From Aquitalea magnusonii (GTDB lineage: Bacteria; Pseudomonadota; Gammaproteobacteria; Burkholderiales; Chromobacteriaceae), in contig NZ_QJKC01000018.1 of assembly GCF_003202035.1 (NCBI RefSeq), forward strand, positions 1-64,000: a DNA stretch of 64,000 nucleotides. The letters run 5' to 3'. Position 1 is the stretch's first letter; each line of letters begins with the position of its first letter. Positions 29,034 to 37,099 of this stretch are shown here, in pieces. The translations under genes and the position numbers were made by a program. A model generated the notes under the pieces. It was not told the DNA's origin, searched no databases, and was given only the letters and a program-made list of their open reading frames with translations.

Positions 29034-29404
29034 GGTGTAAAGGTGATGGTGCCACCCAGATTGCTTGCAGTGGCACTTGCTGTAGGCGTTGATATGGCGA
29101 TGTTAGTGATGGAAAAAGTACCTGAGCTGGTGGCTGCACTGGCAGTTATTCCGGCCGTTGTTCCAAGCGTGCATGTTGCACTGGCAATCGCAATGGACGG
29201 AGTACCGCTGCAACTGGTTTGCAAGGTATAACGAATCTGCTCCACGGCGAGGCTATTAGCATTCATATAGCGTTGAGCCACGGCAATGCGGCTGCAAACA
29301 TAGACTAGGCCCAAACCCAGGATTACGGTCAACACCATTGAAATCAGCCCCTCCAACAAAGACGTACCGCGTTGTTTCCCAGGGAGATTCATATTTTTTT
29401 GCAT
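29030..29404 (-). CDS. pilV: PilV-like type IV minor pilin
   Basis: A 124-aa minor prepilin. The leader and start of the helix read KQRGTSLLEGLISMVLTVIL, with Thr+1 and Glu+5 as in PilV. It is short for PilV and its C-terminal half is almost entirely Thr/Ser/Ala. Two Cys may form the family disulfide. It ends by overlapping pilW by 4 bp. Confidence 0.72.
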   Translation of the reverse strand: MQKNMNLPGKQRGTSLLEGLISMVLTVILGLGLVYVCSRIAVAQRYMNANSLAVEQIRYTLQTSCSGTPSIAIASATCTLGTTAGITASAATSSGTFSITNIAISTPTASATASNLGGTITFTP

Positions 29405-29406
29405 GC

Positions 29407-29877
29407 TTAGTAAAACTGGCCTGTCCGTGTATCACCACCGGGGGCGGATACCTGATAACTCAGGCAATTACTGTTCAGTGGTAAGCCATTACTGTCGAGA
29501 CCAAGCTGATTACTACAAGATGTATTTTGCAAATTGATACTGGTGTCTGAATCAATACTACCCGTCCAGATCAACGTGCCGGAACTCCCCTGCAGAACCG
29601 ACATCGTGGAGCTACTGTTAATCTGCAAGGTTGCAGCAGCCGTGGAGCTGGCTGCTGTGATGTTTCGCAAAGCCAAAGCACGAGTACGATAGAACGCTTG
29701 CCGAAGCTGGGACTCAGCGGTAGAAATATGCGCATTTGCGCCCCAGCTGCGCGATAGCGCACTGGTCAGTAGCAGAATTAGCAAAAACACTGTCATGGTG
29801 ACTACAAGTTCAACCAGGGTAAATCCGGTTTGCTGCTTACCAGCTGCCAGATAAGCCGCCACAACCAGTTGCTCCAC
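29407..29877 (-). CDS. fimT: FimT/GspH-like pseudopilin
   Basis: A 156-aa (or slightly shorter) pseudopilin with the processing motif GFTLVELVVTMTVFLLILL followed by a typical helix (LRQAFYRTRALALRNI). The likely start is a GTG at 29877 or a GTG at 29862; the latter has GGAG nine bases upstream. Either way the gene overlaps the end of the PilE-like gene by 26-41 bp. FimT and GspH proteins prime pilus assembly, and some FimT proteins bind DNA in natural transformation. Confidence 0.75.
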   Translation of the reverse strand: MEQLVVAAYLAAGKQQTGFTLVELVVTMTVFLLILLLTSALSRSWGANAHISTAESQLRQAFYRTRALALRNITAASSTAAATLQINSSSTMSVLQGSSGTLIWTGSIDSDTSINLQNTSCSNQLGLDSNGLPLNSNCLSYQVSAPGGDTRTGQFY

Positions 29878-30277
29878 TAATGTTTCGGTTATTGGATGAG
29901 TCCAGCGTCAAGGTACAGCCATTATTTGAAGTCGAGCTGACACCGGTGGCCGTTAACGTGTAAGTGGACGATGCGGCCGTTAGCGTAAAGGTGAAAAACG
30001 CACTTTGCGATGGACTCCAAGGCTGATTTGAAGTCGAGGATGCTGCATAACTGATGGTTTGTGCCGTCGTTGTCGTTGATGAGGCGGCGTATTGCAAAGT
30101 ACGCTGATAACTGTTTTCCATCACCAGCGCCAACGCGGTCAGATCACCCGCAGCAGCCTTAACATGTGATTTGGTGATATAGGTTTGATATGCAGGAACT
30201 GCGATGACAGCCAAGATGGCTAAAACAGAAACAACTATTATCATTTCAATCAGGGTAAACCCTTTAGTATCAACCAT
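29837..30277 (-). CDS. PilE-like type IV minor pilin
   Basis: A 146-aa prepilin, first in the operon. The leader is short (MVDTKG) and the helix is FTLIEMIIVVSVLAILAVIA with Glu+5, then PAYQTYITKSHVKAAAGDL. The C-terminal part is Ser/Thr-rich and has two Cys (NGC, TGC) for a D-loop disulfide. The start is ATG 30277, directly preceded by a GTG. A promoter-like sequence lies about 30 bp upstream. Confidence 0.8.
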   Translation of the reverse strand: MVDTKGFTLIEMIIVVSVLAILAVIAVPAYQTYITKSHVKAAAGDLTALALVMENSYQRTLQYAASSTTTTAQTISYAASSTSNQPWSPSQSAFFTFTLTAASSTYTLTATGVSSTSNNGCTLTLDSSNNRNISGATGCGGLSGSW

Positions 30278-30307
30278 CACTGACTAGCCCAATGTCATTA
30301 ATTGTAT

Positions 30308-30336
30308 ATTCTAAGGGGTTGTCTATTGCTATGCAA
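30308..30336 (-). promoter_or_regulatory. Candidate sigma-70 promoter of the minor-pilin operon
   Basis: On the minus strand TTGCAT, a 17-base spacer and TAGAAT match -35/-10 boxes well. The start codon is about 30 bp downstream. Upstream lies an A/T-rich tract (AAATTTTATTAATG) that could act as an UP element. Confidence 0.5.
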
Positions 30337-30427
30337 CATTAATAAAATTTTTTTACATGGCATTTTTTTTGTGAGCGTCTGCATTGCAGCCAAAGCCGCT
30401 GAAGTGTTTCGACTGGTTTTCATAATA

Positions 30428-30686
30428 AGTACCGCCCCCCCACCGGCTTTGTCAAACATGCCGGCGGGTGGCGCTGCTGCGGTTTTAAGCGGCAGGCTGT
30501 TTGAGCGATTGGACCATAGCCAATCGCGAGTTCCAGCAGTGCCACAGAGTGTCAGACCCCGGAGGGCAGCCGCAGGACATGCTGATGGGGTGGACTTGGC
30601 GGTGAAGGAGAGCTTGGCCAAGCAAGCTCTCCTTCACGCCCGCCGCGCGGAAGCGGCATGCAAATCATCATCCGCGCAAGCGGATT
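30428..30686 (+). repeat. Multi-hairpin intergenic repeat, copy A
   Basis: No gene. It aligns with copies B (36455) and C (37100). Two hairpins are kept although the arms differ: GCGATTGG-N7-CCAATCGC here against GCGATTTG-N7-CAAATCGC in B/C, and GGAGAGCTTG-N6-CAAGCTCTCC against AGGGCTTG-N6-CAAGCCCT. It ends with the tail CGCCGCGCGGAAGCGG and CATCCGCG-caa-GCGGAT. Confidence 0.65.
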
Positions 30687-30741
30687 CCTGCCCTATTTTC
30701 AACTACGTAAAACCATCAGAAACATCAACAGCAAAACCAAA

Positions 30742-30990
30742 TCGCGGGTCCCACCCCGCCGTCGAGATCCTTTGCTCTTGGCTCTTGAAACCGCCGCCGC
30801 AAAAAAAGAGCAACCCGCAGCGCGTCGAATTCCCGCCCCAGCCATCTCGCCCAGATCGCGGCCGGAACTTGCGGCGCGCTAACGTCGCGCCGCTGTGGAC
30901 AGCCGACCGCTTAAGATCCTGTGCAGCACCTCGGCGTCGGCTGGCGCGGACGGAACCGGGGCCGCTCCGACAGGTGTTCATGATCAGATA
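30742..30990 (+). repeat. Second module of the intergenic repeat, copy A
   Basis: No gene. It shares long stretches with 36775-37012, for example CCCGCAGCGCGTCGAATTCC, CGGCCGGAACTTGCGGCGC and GACAGCCGACCGCTTAAGA. A truncated fragment of the first module follows at about 30990-31050 (GGGCCCCATCAAGCATGCC). Confidence 0.6.
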
Positions 30991-31065
30991 ACCACCGCGC
31001 CAACGCGCCCATGGGCCCCATCAAGCATGCCCCCGTGCGGACGGGGCACTCAAATCATCATCCAT

Positions 31066-31145
31066 GGCAGGCCAGGCGGGGAGACCTATAGAGTCTGCTG
31101 GTCAAGGGTGGTGCTTCCGGTTTACCAACCCCGCCTCGGCCTGCC
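31066..31145 (+). ncRNA. C4-type antisense RNA element, orphan copy
   Basis: An 80-nt segment that aligns over its whole length with 37723-37802. Outer arms GGCAGGCC and GGCCTGCC are identical in both copies. The next arms GGCGGGG/CCCCGCC pair perfectly here, while the other copy has a G-T pair at one position. An inner AGAC...GTCT hairpin is kept. The pattern (GGGGAGACC, GTCTGC, CCGGTT, CCAACCCC) matches the phage P1/P7 C4 antisense RNA family as I remember it. No antirepressor gene follows; slyD is next. Confidence 0.5.
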
Positions 31146-31297
31146 ACCCGCGTTTGCATGCAGATGAACCAGGTGTATCCAGCCATCAGGGCAGCGCATC
31201 CCACCACCACCGTGGCACAGGCCGACCGGCCTGCAGGTTGACACCCCGGTGCCGAACTGCCAACCTTCCCAGCCCCATTGATTAGCCATTGCCCACC

Positions 31298-31774
31298 ATG
31301 AAAATCACCCAAGACAGCGCCGTCACCCTGCGCATGAAAGTGACCGACCGCCAAGGCCAGGTTTACGACGATGGCAAGCACCCCGTCTCCTACCTGCATG
31401 GCGATTACGACAATCTGTTCGCCAAGCTGGAAGCCGCACTGGAAGGCCAGGAAGCCGGCTTTCAGACCACGCTGGAACTGGCCAGTGAAGACTGCTTTGG
31501 CGAACGCGACGAAGCCCTGGTCACCACCATGCCCAAGGCCGAGTTCCCGCCCGGCATCAAGGTAGGCGGCCAGATCCAGCGCCTTGGCCCAGATGGCCAG
31601 CCGCGCTACTACTTTGTCACCAAGATCAAGGGCCCCACCGTCTTGCTGGACGGCAACCACCCGCTGTGCGGCAAGACCCTGCGCTTTGCCATCACCGTGC
31701 TGAATGTGCGGGCAGCCACCGCCGAGGAAATTGCCCACCAGCATGTCCATGGCGAGCATGGCCATCAGCACTGA
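31298..31774 (+). CDS. slyD: FKBP-type peptidyl-prolyl isomerase, SlyD-like
   Basis: A 158-aa SlyD-family chaperone/isomerase. The FKBP core is split by the insert-in-flap domain, with GDYDNLFAKLEAALEGQEAG and ALVTTMPKAEFPPGIKVGGQ. The extreme C-terminus is His-rich (HQHVHGEHGHQH), consistent with metal binding. The start is ATG 31298 (MKITQDSAV), with another in-frame ATG at 31289; neither has a strong ribosome-binding site. The core FKBP residues are partly diverged (HPVSYLHGD). Confidence 0.85.
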   Translation: MKITQDSAVTLRMKVTDRQGQVYDDGKHPVSYLHGDYDNLFAKLEAALEGQEAGFQTTLELASEDCFGERDEALVTTMPKAEFPPGIKVGGQIQRLGPDGQPRYYFVTKIKGPTVLLDGNHPLCGKTLRFAITVLNVRAATAEEIAHQHVHGEHGHQH

Positions 31775-31795
31775 TCCTCCCCTTGCCTGACTGTC

Positions 31796-31824
31796 AAAGC
31801 CCTCCCGCTGCGGAGGGCTTTGTT
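31796..31824 (+). terminator. Terminator after slyD
   Basis: AAAGCCCTCC pairs perfectly with GGAGGGCTTT around a 6-base loop, then TGTTT. It starts about 20 bp after the slyD stop. Confidence 0.85.
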
Positions 31825-32403
31825 TATGCAGCGCCGTGACAGACAGGATAGTGCGCAGACTGAACACGATGCCGCATAGCCGGCCACCATGCGGCAATCC
31901 GTCGATTTTCCACCGCACCGACACTCCTCCCCGCCTTGCCATCCACCGCCCCGCAGCGGCATGCAAATCATCAGCCGCAGGCAGGGATTACCATCCGGCC
32001 CTATCCATCAACAGCAGCATCAAAGGAAAGGACAACGCCCCTGCTGGCGCGGACCTTTGCTGCGCCGGTATGGACCGCAGAGATAGCGGGCAGGTGTGCG
32101 CTGACAGGGGCGGCCCGTCTGCGTCGGCTTGCGCTGAGGGGAATGGGTTTCGTTGGGTGATGCCTGCGCTAGCGAAAAGTGCTGAGGCGGGGGCCTGACG
32201 CAGGACAAGGGATTATGTCAATGTGTTAGCATGACTGCTGTTGGCCAGGAGCCCCCATTCCCGAGATATGAGGCCAAGGTCTCAAGCTCGGCCGAAGCGG
32301 ACATAAGGTATTCACTGAACTCTCGACAGCAATCAGCTTCTTAGCAGCCATATCCTCAGTCCAGATGGGTTAGGGTAGTCTAATTATTCACACGTGCCTT
32401 GTG
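31825..32403. other. Gene-free stretch between slyD and a membrane protein gene
   Basis: About 580 bases without a supported gene. A short fragment of the dispersed repeat tail is recognisable at about 31958 (GCGGCATGCAAATCATCAGCCG). The segment at 32270-32330 weakly resembles 36376-36400, so both may be remnants of one element. I see no terminator or promoter with confidence. Confidence 0.4.
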
Positions 32404-32988
32404 CTACAACCGCTCCCTAGCTGCAGAATTTTTCGCTCGCGTTACAGCTGCTTTTTGGGCTGCCCGTTTCCGCTTTTCCTCCCATTCTCGATCAGAAGCC
32501 TGTAGGGCTTGGTATGCAGACTTTGTCTCAAAGGTGGTATAGCCATCTGGCGGTAAATAGTGATAAACATCGCCGATATATTTGACTTCTCCAAATGGCT
32601 TCCAGAATGCTGTTACCAAAAATATCAATGCACAGATGGCCCAGTCCAGAATAGTTGGTCCGGCTATTGAGTCGATAAAATCAATATGAAAGAGCCACAT
32701 GGGTAATTGCACCAGCCAGCCTAGATGCGGAATGAAGTGGTTATACCGGTCAACAGCATCTTCACCAAAGAACAAGCCAACACAAAAGGAGATGATCAGA
32801 AACGAAATGGCATTCCATTGCATCATCGTCCATAAGCAGGCTTTACGTTCGTAGGGGTCTTGAGCGCGCCGATAGTGTCCGGCCAGTGCGACGATGGATA
32901 GTAGCCCGACAACCAGCAGAACAGGTGCCATGCAGATGATGATGGTGTAAAAAATTGCATCCAGGATTTGTCGTAAGTCTTTGAGCAT
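32404..32988 (-). CDS. Membrane protein of unknown function
   Basis: A 194-aa protein with about four hydrophobic segments: TIIICMAPVLLVVGLLSIVALAG, AISFLIISFCVGLFFG, a WLVQLPMWLFHIDF stretch, and WAICALIFLVTAF. A charged cytoplasmic tail follows (EWEEKRKRAAQKAAVTRAKN). I do not recognise the family. G+C is lower than the core genes. It is alone on its strand apart from the small FtsK-gamma-like gene 70 bp upstream, and may be cotranscribed with it. Confidence 0.6.
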   Translation of the reverse strand: MLKDLRQILDAIFYTIIICMAPVLLVVGLLSIVALAGHYRRAQDPYERKACLWTMMQWNAISFLIISFCVGLFFGEDAVDRYNHFIPHLGWLVQLPMWLFHIDFIDSIAGPTILDWAICALIFLVTAFWKPFGEVKYIGDVYHYLPPDGYTTFETKSAYQALQASDREWEEKRKRAAQKAAVTRAKNSAARERL

Positions 32989-33057
32989 GAGGGTCTCTCA
33001 GGTGTCTTGGGGTGATGGATGGATTGCGTAGGCTAATTGGCAGACAAGCGCGAGCCG

Positions 33058-33312
33058 TTAACCCTGTCCCAGCCTGTCTTCACATCCTTTTTTGGCGATA
33101 CGCTTGCTTAACAGCCATTTCTTTCGTACCGGCAGATACCCTTCCGCCGTGATTTCAATCCAGTGCGCCGCCAGCATGGCCTGGTGCAACTGGCAGGCCT
33201 GGCCATAACCCATGCGCAGCTGTCGCTGTACATAACTGACGCTGATTGACTGATCCTGGCGTGCCGCTGCTAACAGTTGGATAAACACTTCTTGTTGAGT
33301 GATGTCTTGCAT
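33058..33312 (-). CDS. Stand-alone FtsK-gamma-like winged-helix protein
   Basis: An 84-aa protein. The segment SISVSYVQRQLRMGYGQA closely resembles the gamma domain of FtsK (ASISGVQRQFRIGYNRAA in E. coli, from memory), the winged helix that reads KOPS DNA. Here there is no motor domain. A basic tail follows (VRKKWLLSKRIAKKG). The start is ATG 33312 (MQDITQQEV), eight bases after GGAG; the longer frame upstream is not credible. It is divergent from the WYL regulator, so the two share a 114-bp control region. Confidence 0.7.
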   Translation of the reverse strand: MQDITQQEVFIQLLAAARQDQSISVSYVQRQLRMGYGQACQLHQAMLAAHWIEITAEGYLPVRKKWLLSKRIAKKGCEDRLGQG

Positions 33313-33362
33313 TGCGCATGCTCCATATGTCATTTGGTTTGGCAATGCTATGATCATGAATG

Positions 33363-33404
33363 GACAATTATTGTCGCAATATCCGCTTAGCATGGTCCAC
33401 ATGC
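33363..33404. promoter_or_regulatory. Palindromes in the control region of the WYL gene
   Basis: GACAAT-T-ATTGTC (33363-33375) is a perfect palindrome, and GCATG-gtcca-CATGC (33390-33404) is a second inverted repeat, just before the WYL gene. They are candidates for autoregulation by the WYL protein. Confidence 0.4.
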
Positions 33405-33426
33405 TGCACCGCATTTGGAAACACGT

Positions 33427-34455
33427 ATGGCTGCTAATGACATTTGCAGGAATAAAAGACTGCTGAGCATTTCCCGGCACTTGGCAAACGCCGGTGACAC
33501 GGGTCTGGGCATGCAAGCCCTGCTCGACAAACTGGGCCAACTGGATGACGACATGCAAAGCCGGAGCGGTCGTAAAAGTGTACTCCCATCCAAAGAGACG
33601 GACTCCCGCCGCAAGATGCTGCAACGGGACCTGCGCACGCTCATCGATCAAGGCTATGTTCGCCCCGATGGCCGTGGCCCGGCACGGCGCTATATCCGCA
33701 CCCAGCAACCCATTGAGGCCGAAGTGGATGCCCTGGTGATGGACAAACTGACCTTGCTGCGCGCGCGCTGCAACGAACACAACAAACCCATCAACATGCT
33801 GCCCTTACTGCGCCAGCTGTTGGGGCCACAAGGCAGCATGACGGGAGAGTGCCTGCGTATCGAACCGGATTCATTTCAACTGATTCCAGCGCCCATCCGC
33901 CAGTCTTGCCTGGAGGTGGCTATCGCTGCGCTTCGTGATGGGCAGATGGTAAAACTGACTTACCGTAACCGCCTGGGTGAAAAGTCAGTCAATGAACTGA
34001 CTCCGCTGTACATCAGAATCAAGGGGGCCGGCTTGTATTTGCGAGCGCGCAAACTGGATGGTCAGGAACGGGACTATGCCCTGCAGCGGTTTGTTGACAT
34101 CCAGCAACTGGACAGACTGATCGAGGAGGCCGACCCCAGCCCCGCGTTCACTACACCAACGGCAATGATGCAGATCCGCATGAGGGTGTCCAGGGCAATG
34201 GAAGCCACCCTGCTGGATTGCAAGATCAGTCCCGATCAGCGCATTACTCCACTCGCGTCCGGTGATGACATGTCTGCCCTGGTGGAAGCCACTGTCACCG
34301 ATGATGCATGCTTTTCGCGCTGGATATTGAGCTGGAGCAATGACATAGAAATAATTTCTCCTGCAAAATTGCGTGAGCAAGTAGCAGTCAAGCTTAAAAC
34401 CGCACTGCAACGCTATCAAACCAACCAAGGAAACACTGATGCCACTGGTGATTGA
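33427..34455 (+). CDS. WYL domain-containing transcriptional regulator
   Basis: A 342-aa protein with an N-terminal winged helix (DSRRKMLQRDLRTLIDQGYVRPDG), a central WYL domain (LRDGQMVKLTYRNRLGEKSVNELTPLYIRIKGAGLYLRARKLDGQ) and a C-terminal WCX-like region (RMRVSRAMEATLLDCK ... WILSWSNDIEIISP). This order is that of BrxR/CapW/PafC-type regulators, many of which control phage-defence operons. The ATG at 33427 is used; a TTG at 33415 is possible. The gene overlaps the next by 17 bp, and the 456-aa gene follows. Confidence 0.82.
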   Translation: MAANDICRNKRLLSISRHLANAGDTGLGMQALLDKLGQLDDDMQSRSGRKSVLPSKETDSRRKMLQRDLRTLIDQGYVRPDGRGPARRYIRTQQPIEAEVDALVMDKLTLLRARCNEHNKPINMLPLLRQLLGPQGSMTGECLRIEPDSFQLIPAPIRQSCLEVAIAALRDGQMVKLTYRNRLGEKSVNELTPLYIRIKGAGLYLRARKLDGQERDYALQRFVDIQQLDRLIEEADPSPAFTTPTAMMQIRMRVSRAMEATLLDCKISPDQRITPLASGDDMSALVEATVTDDACFSRWILSWSNDIEIISPAKLREQVAVKLKTALQRYQTNQGNTDATGD

Positions 34456-34828
34456 ACATATTGACGAAATAGCTCGCCGCTTGAATCGGGATGTTCTACT
34501 CATCGGCCCAGACCGAACTCATGGCGCCAAACCAGACAGCTCTTGGAAAAGCAGCGCAGAACGCAAGAGTCTGCTGGCCTGGCTGGAGGAACACCATATC
34601 GACTGGGAACCATGCGGTTGGTTATCCACACCGGGTGTTACATATGGATACGAAGGTGACATCTATCTGGACCTTCCCTATGCCCCTGACGATGTGCGCT
34701 ACCAGCAACTACAGGACTTTGTGCAGGAGCAGGACGACGGGAGTACTAAGTGGCCGGGGGTGAGGATTTATCTTGTGGCCGTTGACTTCTGCCGAAACAG
34801 ACAAAGACCCTCTAAAACTCAGCCGTGA
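34439..34828 (+). CDS. Uncharacterised protein, WYL operon
   Basis: A 129-aa soluble protein that starts inside the end of the WYL gene (17-bp overlap, AAGGAA before the ATG), so coupled translation is likely. Recognisable features are few: acidic and aromatic-rich, with WLEEHHIDWEPCGWLSTPG and YEGDIYLDLPYAPDD. I do not recognise a family. Overlap with the regulator suggests a cofactor or a small partner of the regulator or effector. Confidence 0.6.
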   Translation: MPLVIEHIDEIARRLNRDVLLIGPDRTHGAKPDSSWKSSAERKSLLAWLEEHHIDWEPCGWLSTPGVTYGYEGDIYLDLPYAPDDVRYQQLQDFVQEQDDGSTKWPGVRIYLVAVDFCRNRQRPSKTQP

Positions 34829-34917
34829 ATTACGACTTAATTACTCTGGCAATAATTTAAATTGCTACGCGAGAAGCGCTTCCAATCTTATTTTACATAA
34901 TTTATGCCTTTAGAATA

Positions 34918-36288
34918 TTGCTATTAATTGATCAATTCTACCTGGGATTTAATGTGCGCAAAGATCAATACCTTTCAGATTCAGATGTGATTGAATTTGT
35001 CGTCTGGTTCTCTTCAGAAATTACTGAACCAAAATTGACACATTGCTATGAAAAATCAAATGGCAGCATTGTAAAATTCAATAGCCTCATCGATGCATTA
35101 AAGCAGTACGAATGGCCATTTCGCTTCACTGGTCCAGGGAATAAGGAATTCAAAGGAAAAGGCTACAAGGAGAGCGAGCAGGCTCTTTCGTATTTGGCAA
35201 ATAATCTCCGCTTAGCACTCGACGCAGGCAATGATAATGAAGCTTGTGAGTGGGCCTGCCGTATTATGAAATGGGGTGGAGTGACCAATGGTAATGCATC
35301 CTGGCTTCGTGACCATGTTAATGGCTTGGCTACTGAGATTCTAACAGTAAAAAGTGCACTCAATGCCGGTGAGGAAGGAGTGCAGGCCTTACAGTCAGTC
35401 CGTCGCTTTAATTCAGGAATGACAAAAGTATACTCCCTTCTAGTTCCCGGTTTCATTATTTATGATAGTCGAGTCGCGGCAGCTTTAGCTTGGTTTGTAA
35501 ATGAGTGGTGCGAAAAAACCGATAGAAAAATAGTACCTACATTGCTAGCATTCCCGTGCATGCCAGCAAAAGAAGGAGAAAATCCCCGGATTCGAAAGTC
35601 TAGAAATCCATCCAATGGCACTCGCGAATTTCCGCAACTTAACAATCAAGCTCGCGTACATGCGCAGTGGAATATACGTGCCAGTTGGCTGCTTGATGCA
35701 TGCCTTAATCACAGCAACTCCATTCAGTTCAATAATTTACGTGAACTTGAAGCAGCCCTATTCATGTGGGGCTACAACTTGAACAGCCATGAGAAAACCG
35801 AAGTAGACCGAACAAGCGATGTCGAGTTGGATGAACTAGCTGTATCTGAAGTCATTGCGCGGCAGCCCGATTGGCTACAGGATAAAACTCTAAGCAAGAA
35901 AAAGCCTTTTCAATGGATTTTTGATGTGGAGCGAGACGCACTCATTATCGATCGAGGGCTAAAAGATAGAGATATATTTACTACTACGCATATATTCATC
36001 TTGCTTCATCAGCTTTATGATGAATTCGGTCATGAATGGTTTCCATTGGCGAACAATGTACAAACCTTAGAAGATGGTAGCGAACAGCCTGGACTGGGGA
36101 AAGCTCTCTATAGTATTAAGCCGAATACAACTTACGCACAAGCTAGCTCACAACTTGCACCAATCCTCATGAGGTATGAAATTTTCGACTGGAAACGTTC
36201 TAGCAGATCAAATCAGTTCCGCCTTCAGATAACACCTCCGTCATCTATTGCTGATATGCGCATGTTGCTAGCTCAAGTCGCACATTAA
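34918..36288 (+). CDS. Uncharacterised AT-rich gene, possible effector of the WYL module
   Basis: A 456-aa protein I cannot assign to a family. Base composition differs from the core genome (26 of the 60 bases from 35101 are G or C), pointing to recent transfer. The segment GMTKVYSLLVPGFIIYDSRV loosely resembles the YDSRV helix of OGG/HhH-GPD-fold proteins; this is weak. The C-terminal third ends with a winged-helix-like region. The start is uncertain: the frame has TTG at 34918 and GTG at 34954 (with GGGA six bases upstream); no ATG occurs near the 5' end. It lies 90 bp after the 129-aa gene. Confidence 0.6.
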   Translation: MLLIDQFYLGFNVRKDQYLSDSDVIEFVVWFSSEITEPKLTHCYEKSNGSIVKFNSLIDALKQYEWPFRFTGPGNKEFKGKGYKESEQALSYLANNLRLALDAGNDNEACEWACRIMKWGGVTNGNASWLRDHVNGLATEILTVKSALNAGEEGVQALQSVRRFNSGMTKVYSLLVPGFIIYDSRVAAALAWFVNEWCEKTDRKIVPTLLAFPCMPAKEGENPRIRKSRNPSNGTREFPQLNNQARVHAQWNIRASWLLDACLNHSNSIQFNNLRELEAALFMWGYNLNSHEKTEVDRTSDVELDELAVSEVIARQPDWLQDKTLSKKKPFQWIFDVERDALIIDRGLKDRDIFTTTHIFILLHQLYDEFGHEWFPLANNVQTLEDGSEQPGLGKALYSIKPNTTYAQASSQLAPILMRYEIFDWKRSSRSNQFRLQITPPSSIADMRMLLAQVAH

Positions 36289-36454
36289 ATGAAAAATCAG
36301 TACTGATCTTCGGTCGAATGATGCATTTGCTGGTCTGTCCCGCCCTTCGTGGACACATCTGAGATGGCTGCTCAAGGTCGAAAGCAGAAGTCCATTCTTC
36401 ATATTATGGCTTTGGCATACGAAGTCACCCACATCCCCCGGCCTTTCCTGCCGA

Positions 36455-36712
36455 ACCGACGCCACCCACGGGCCCCGTCAAGCATGCCGACGGGTGGCCG
36501 GGGCGAGGTGTTAAGCACCTGCCCTGTCTGAGCGATTTGACGTTAGCAAATCGCGAGTTCAGGCGCGCCTCGCCGCGGTCAGGCTCCGGAGGGAAGCCGC
36601 AGGCCATGCTTGTGGGGTGGCCTTGGAGGTGAAGGAGGGCTTGGCCAGGCAAGCCCTCTTTCCCGTCCGCCGCGCGGAAGCGGCAGGTAAAACTTCATCC
36701 GCGTAGCGGATG
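36455..36712 (+). repeat. Multi-hairpin intergenic repeat, copy B
   Basis: The first 231 bp (36455-36685) match copy C (37100-37330) with about six mismatches by eye. It contains GCGATTTG-N7-CAAATCGC and AGGGCTTG-N6-CAAGCCCT hairpins, and ends with the palindromic tail CATCCGC-gta-GCGGATG. No gene is present; short frames are artefacts. The bases from 36289 to 36454, just after the 456-aa gene, hold nothing I recognise. Confidence 0.75.
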
Positions 36713-36774
36713 CAAAGCCTGTTTTGACTTGGCAATGGCAACCCGACTTTCATCCTGCACCACTACGTTTAACT

Positions 36775-37012
36775 TCGCGGGTCTCGCCCCGCCGGCGAGG
36801 TACTTTGCTTTTGCTTCGCCACTTCGCCAACAGCAAGGACCCAAAGAAAAGGCGACCCGCAGCGCGTCGAATTCCCGCCCCAGCCATCCCGTCCAGGGCG
36901 CGGCCGGAACTTGCGGCGCTCTACCGTCGCGCCGCTGCGGACAGCCGACCGCTTAAGACCCTGAGCGGCACGCCTGTGTCGGCTCGCGCTGACGGGACCC
37001 GTTCCGCTCGAC
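36775..37012 (+). repeat. Second module of the intergenic repeat, copy B
   Basis: Corresponds to 30742-30990 and, reversed, to about 185-235. It begins CGCGGGTCTCGCCCCGCCGG with the hairpin CTCGCC-N5-GGCGAG and later has CGTCGAATTCCCGCCCC and GACAGCCGACCGCTTAAGA. No gene. Confidence 0.65.
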
Positions 37013-37099
37013 AGAGGTTTTAATGGGGAAATGAAAACAGGATGTCGGGACGATTGCCTAGTGATAAATACAAGTCGGTGTGATCTGAGAAACCACCGC

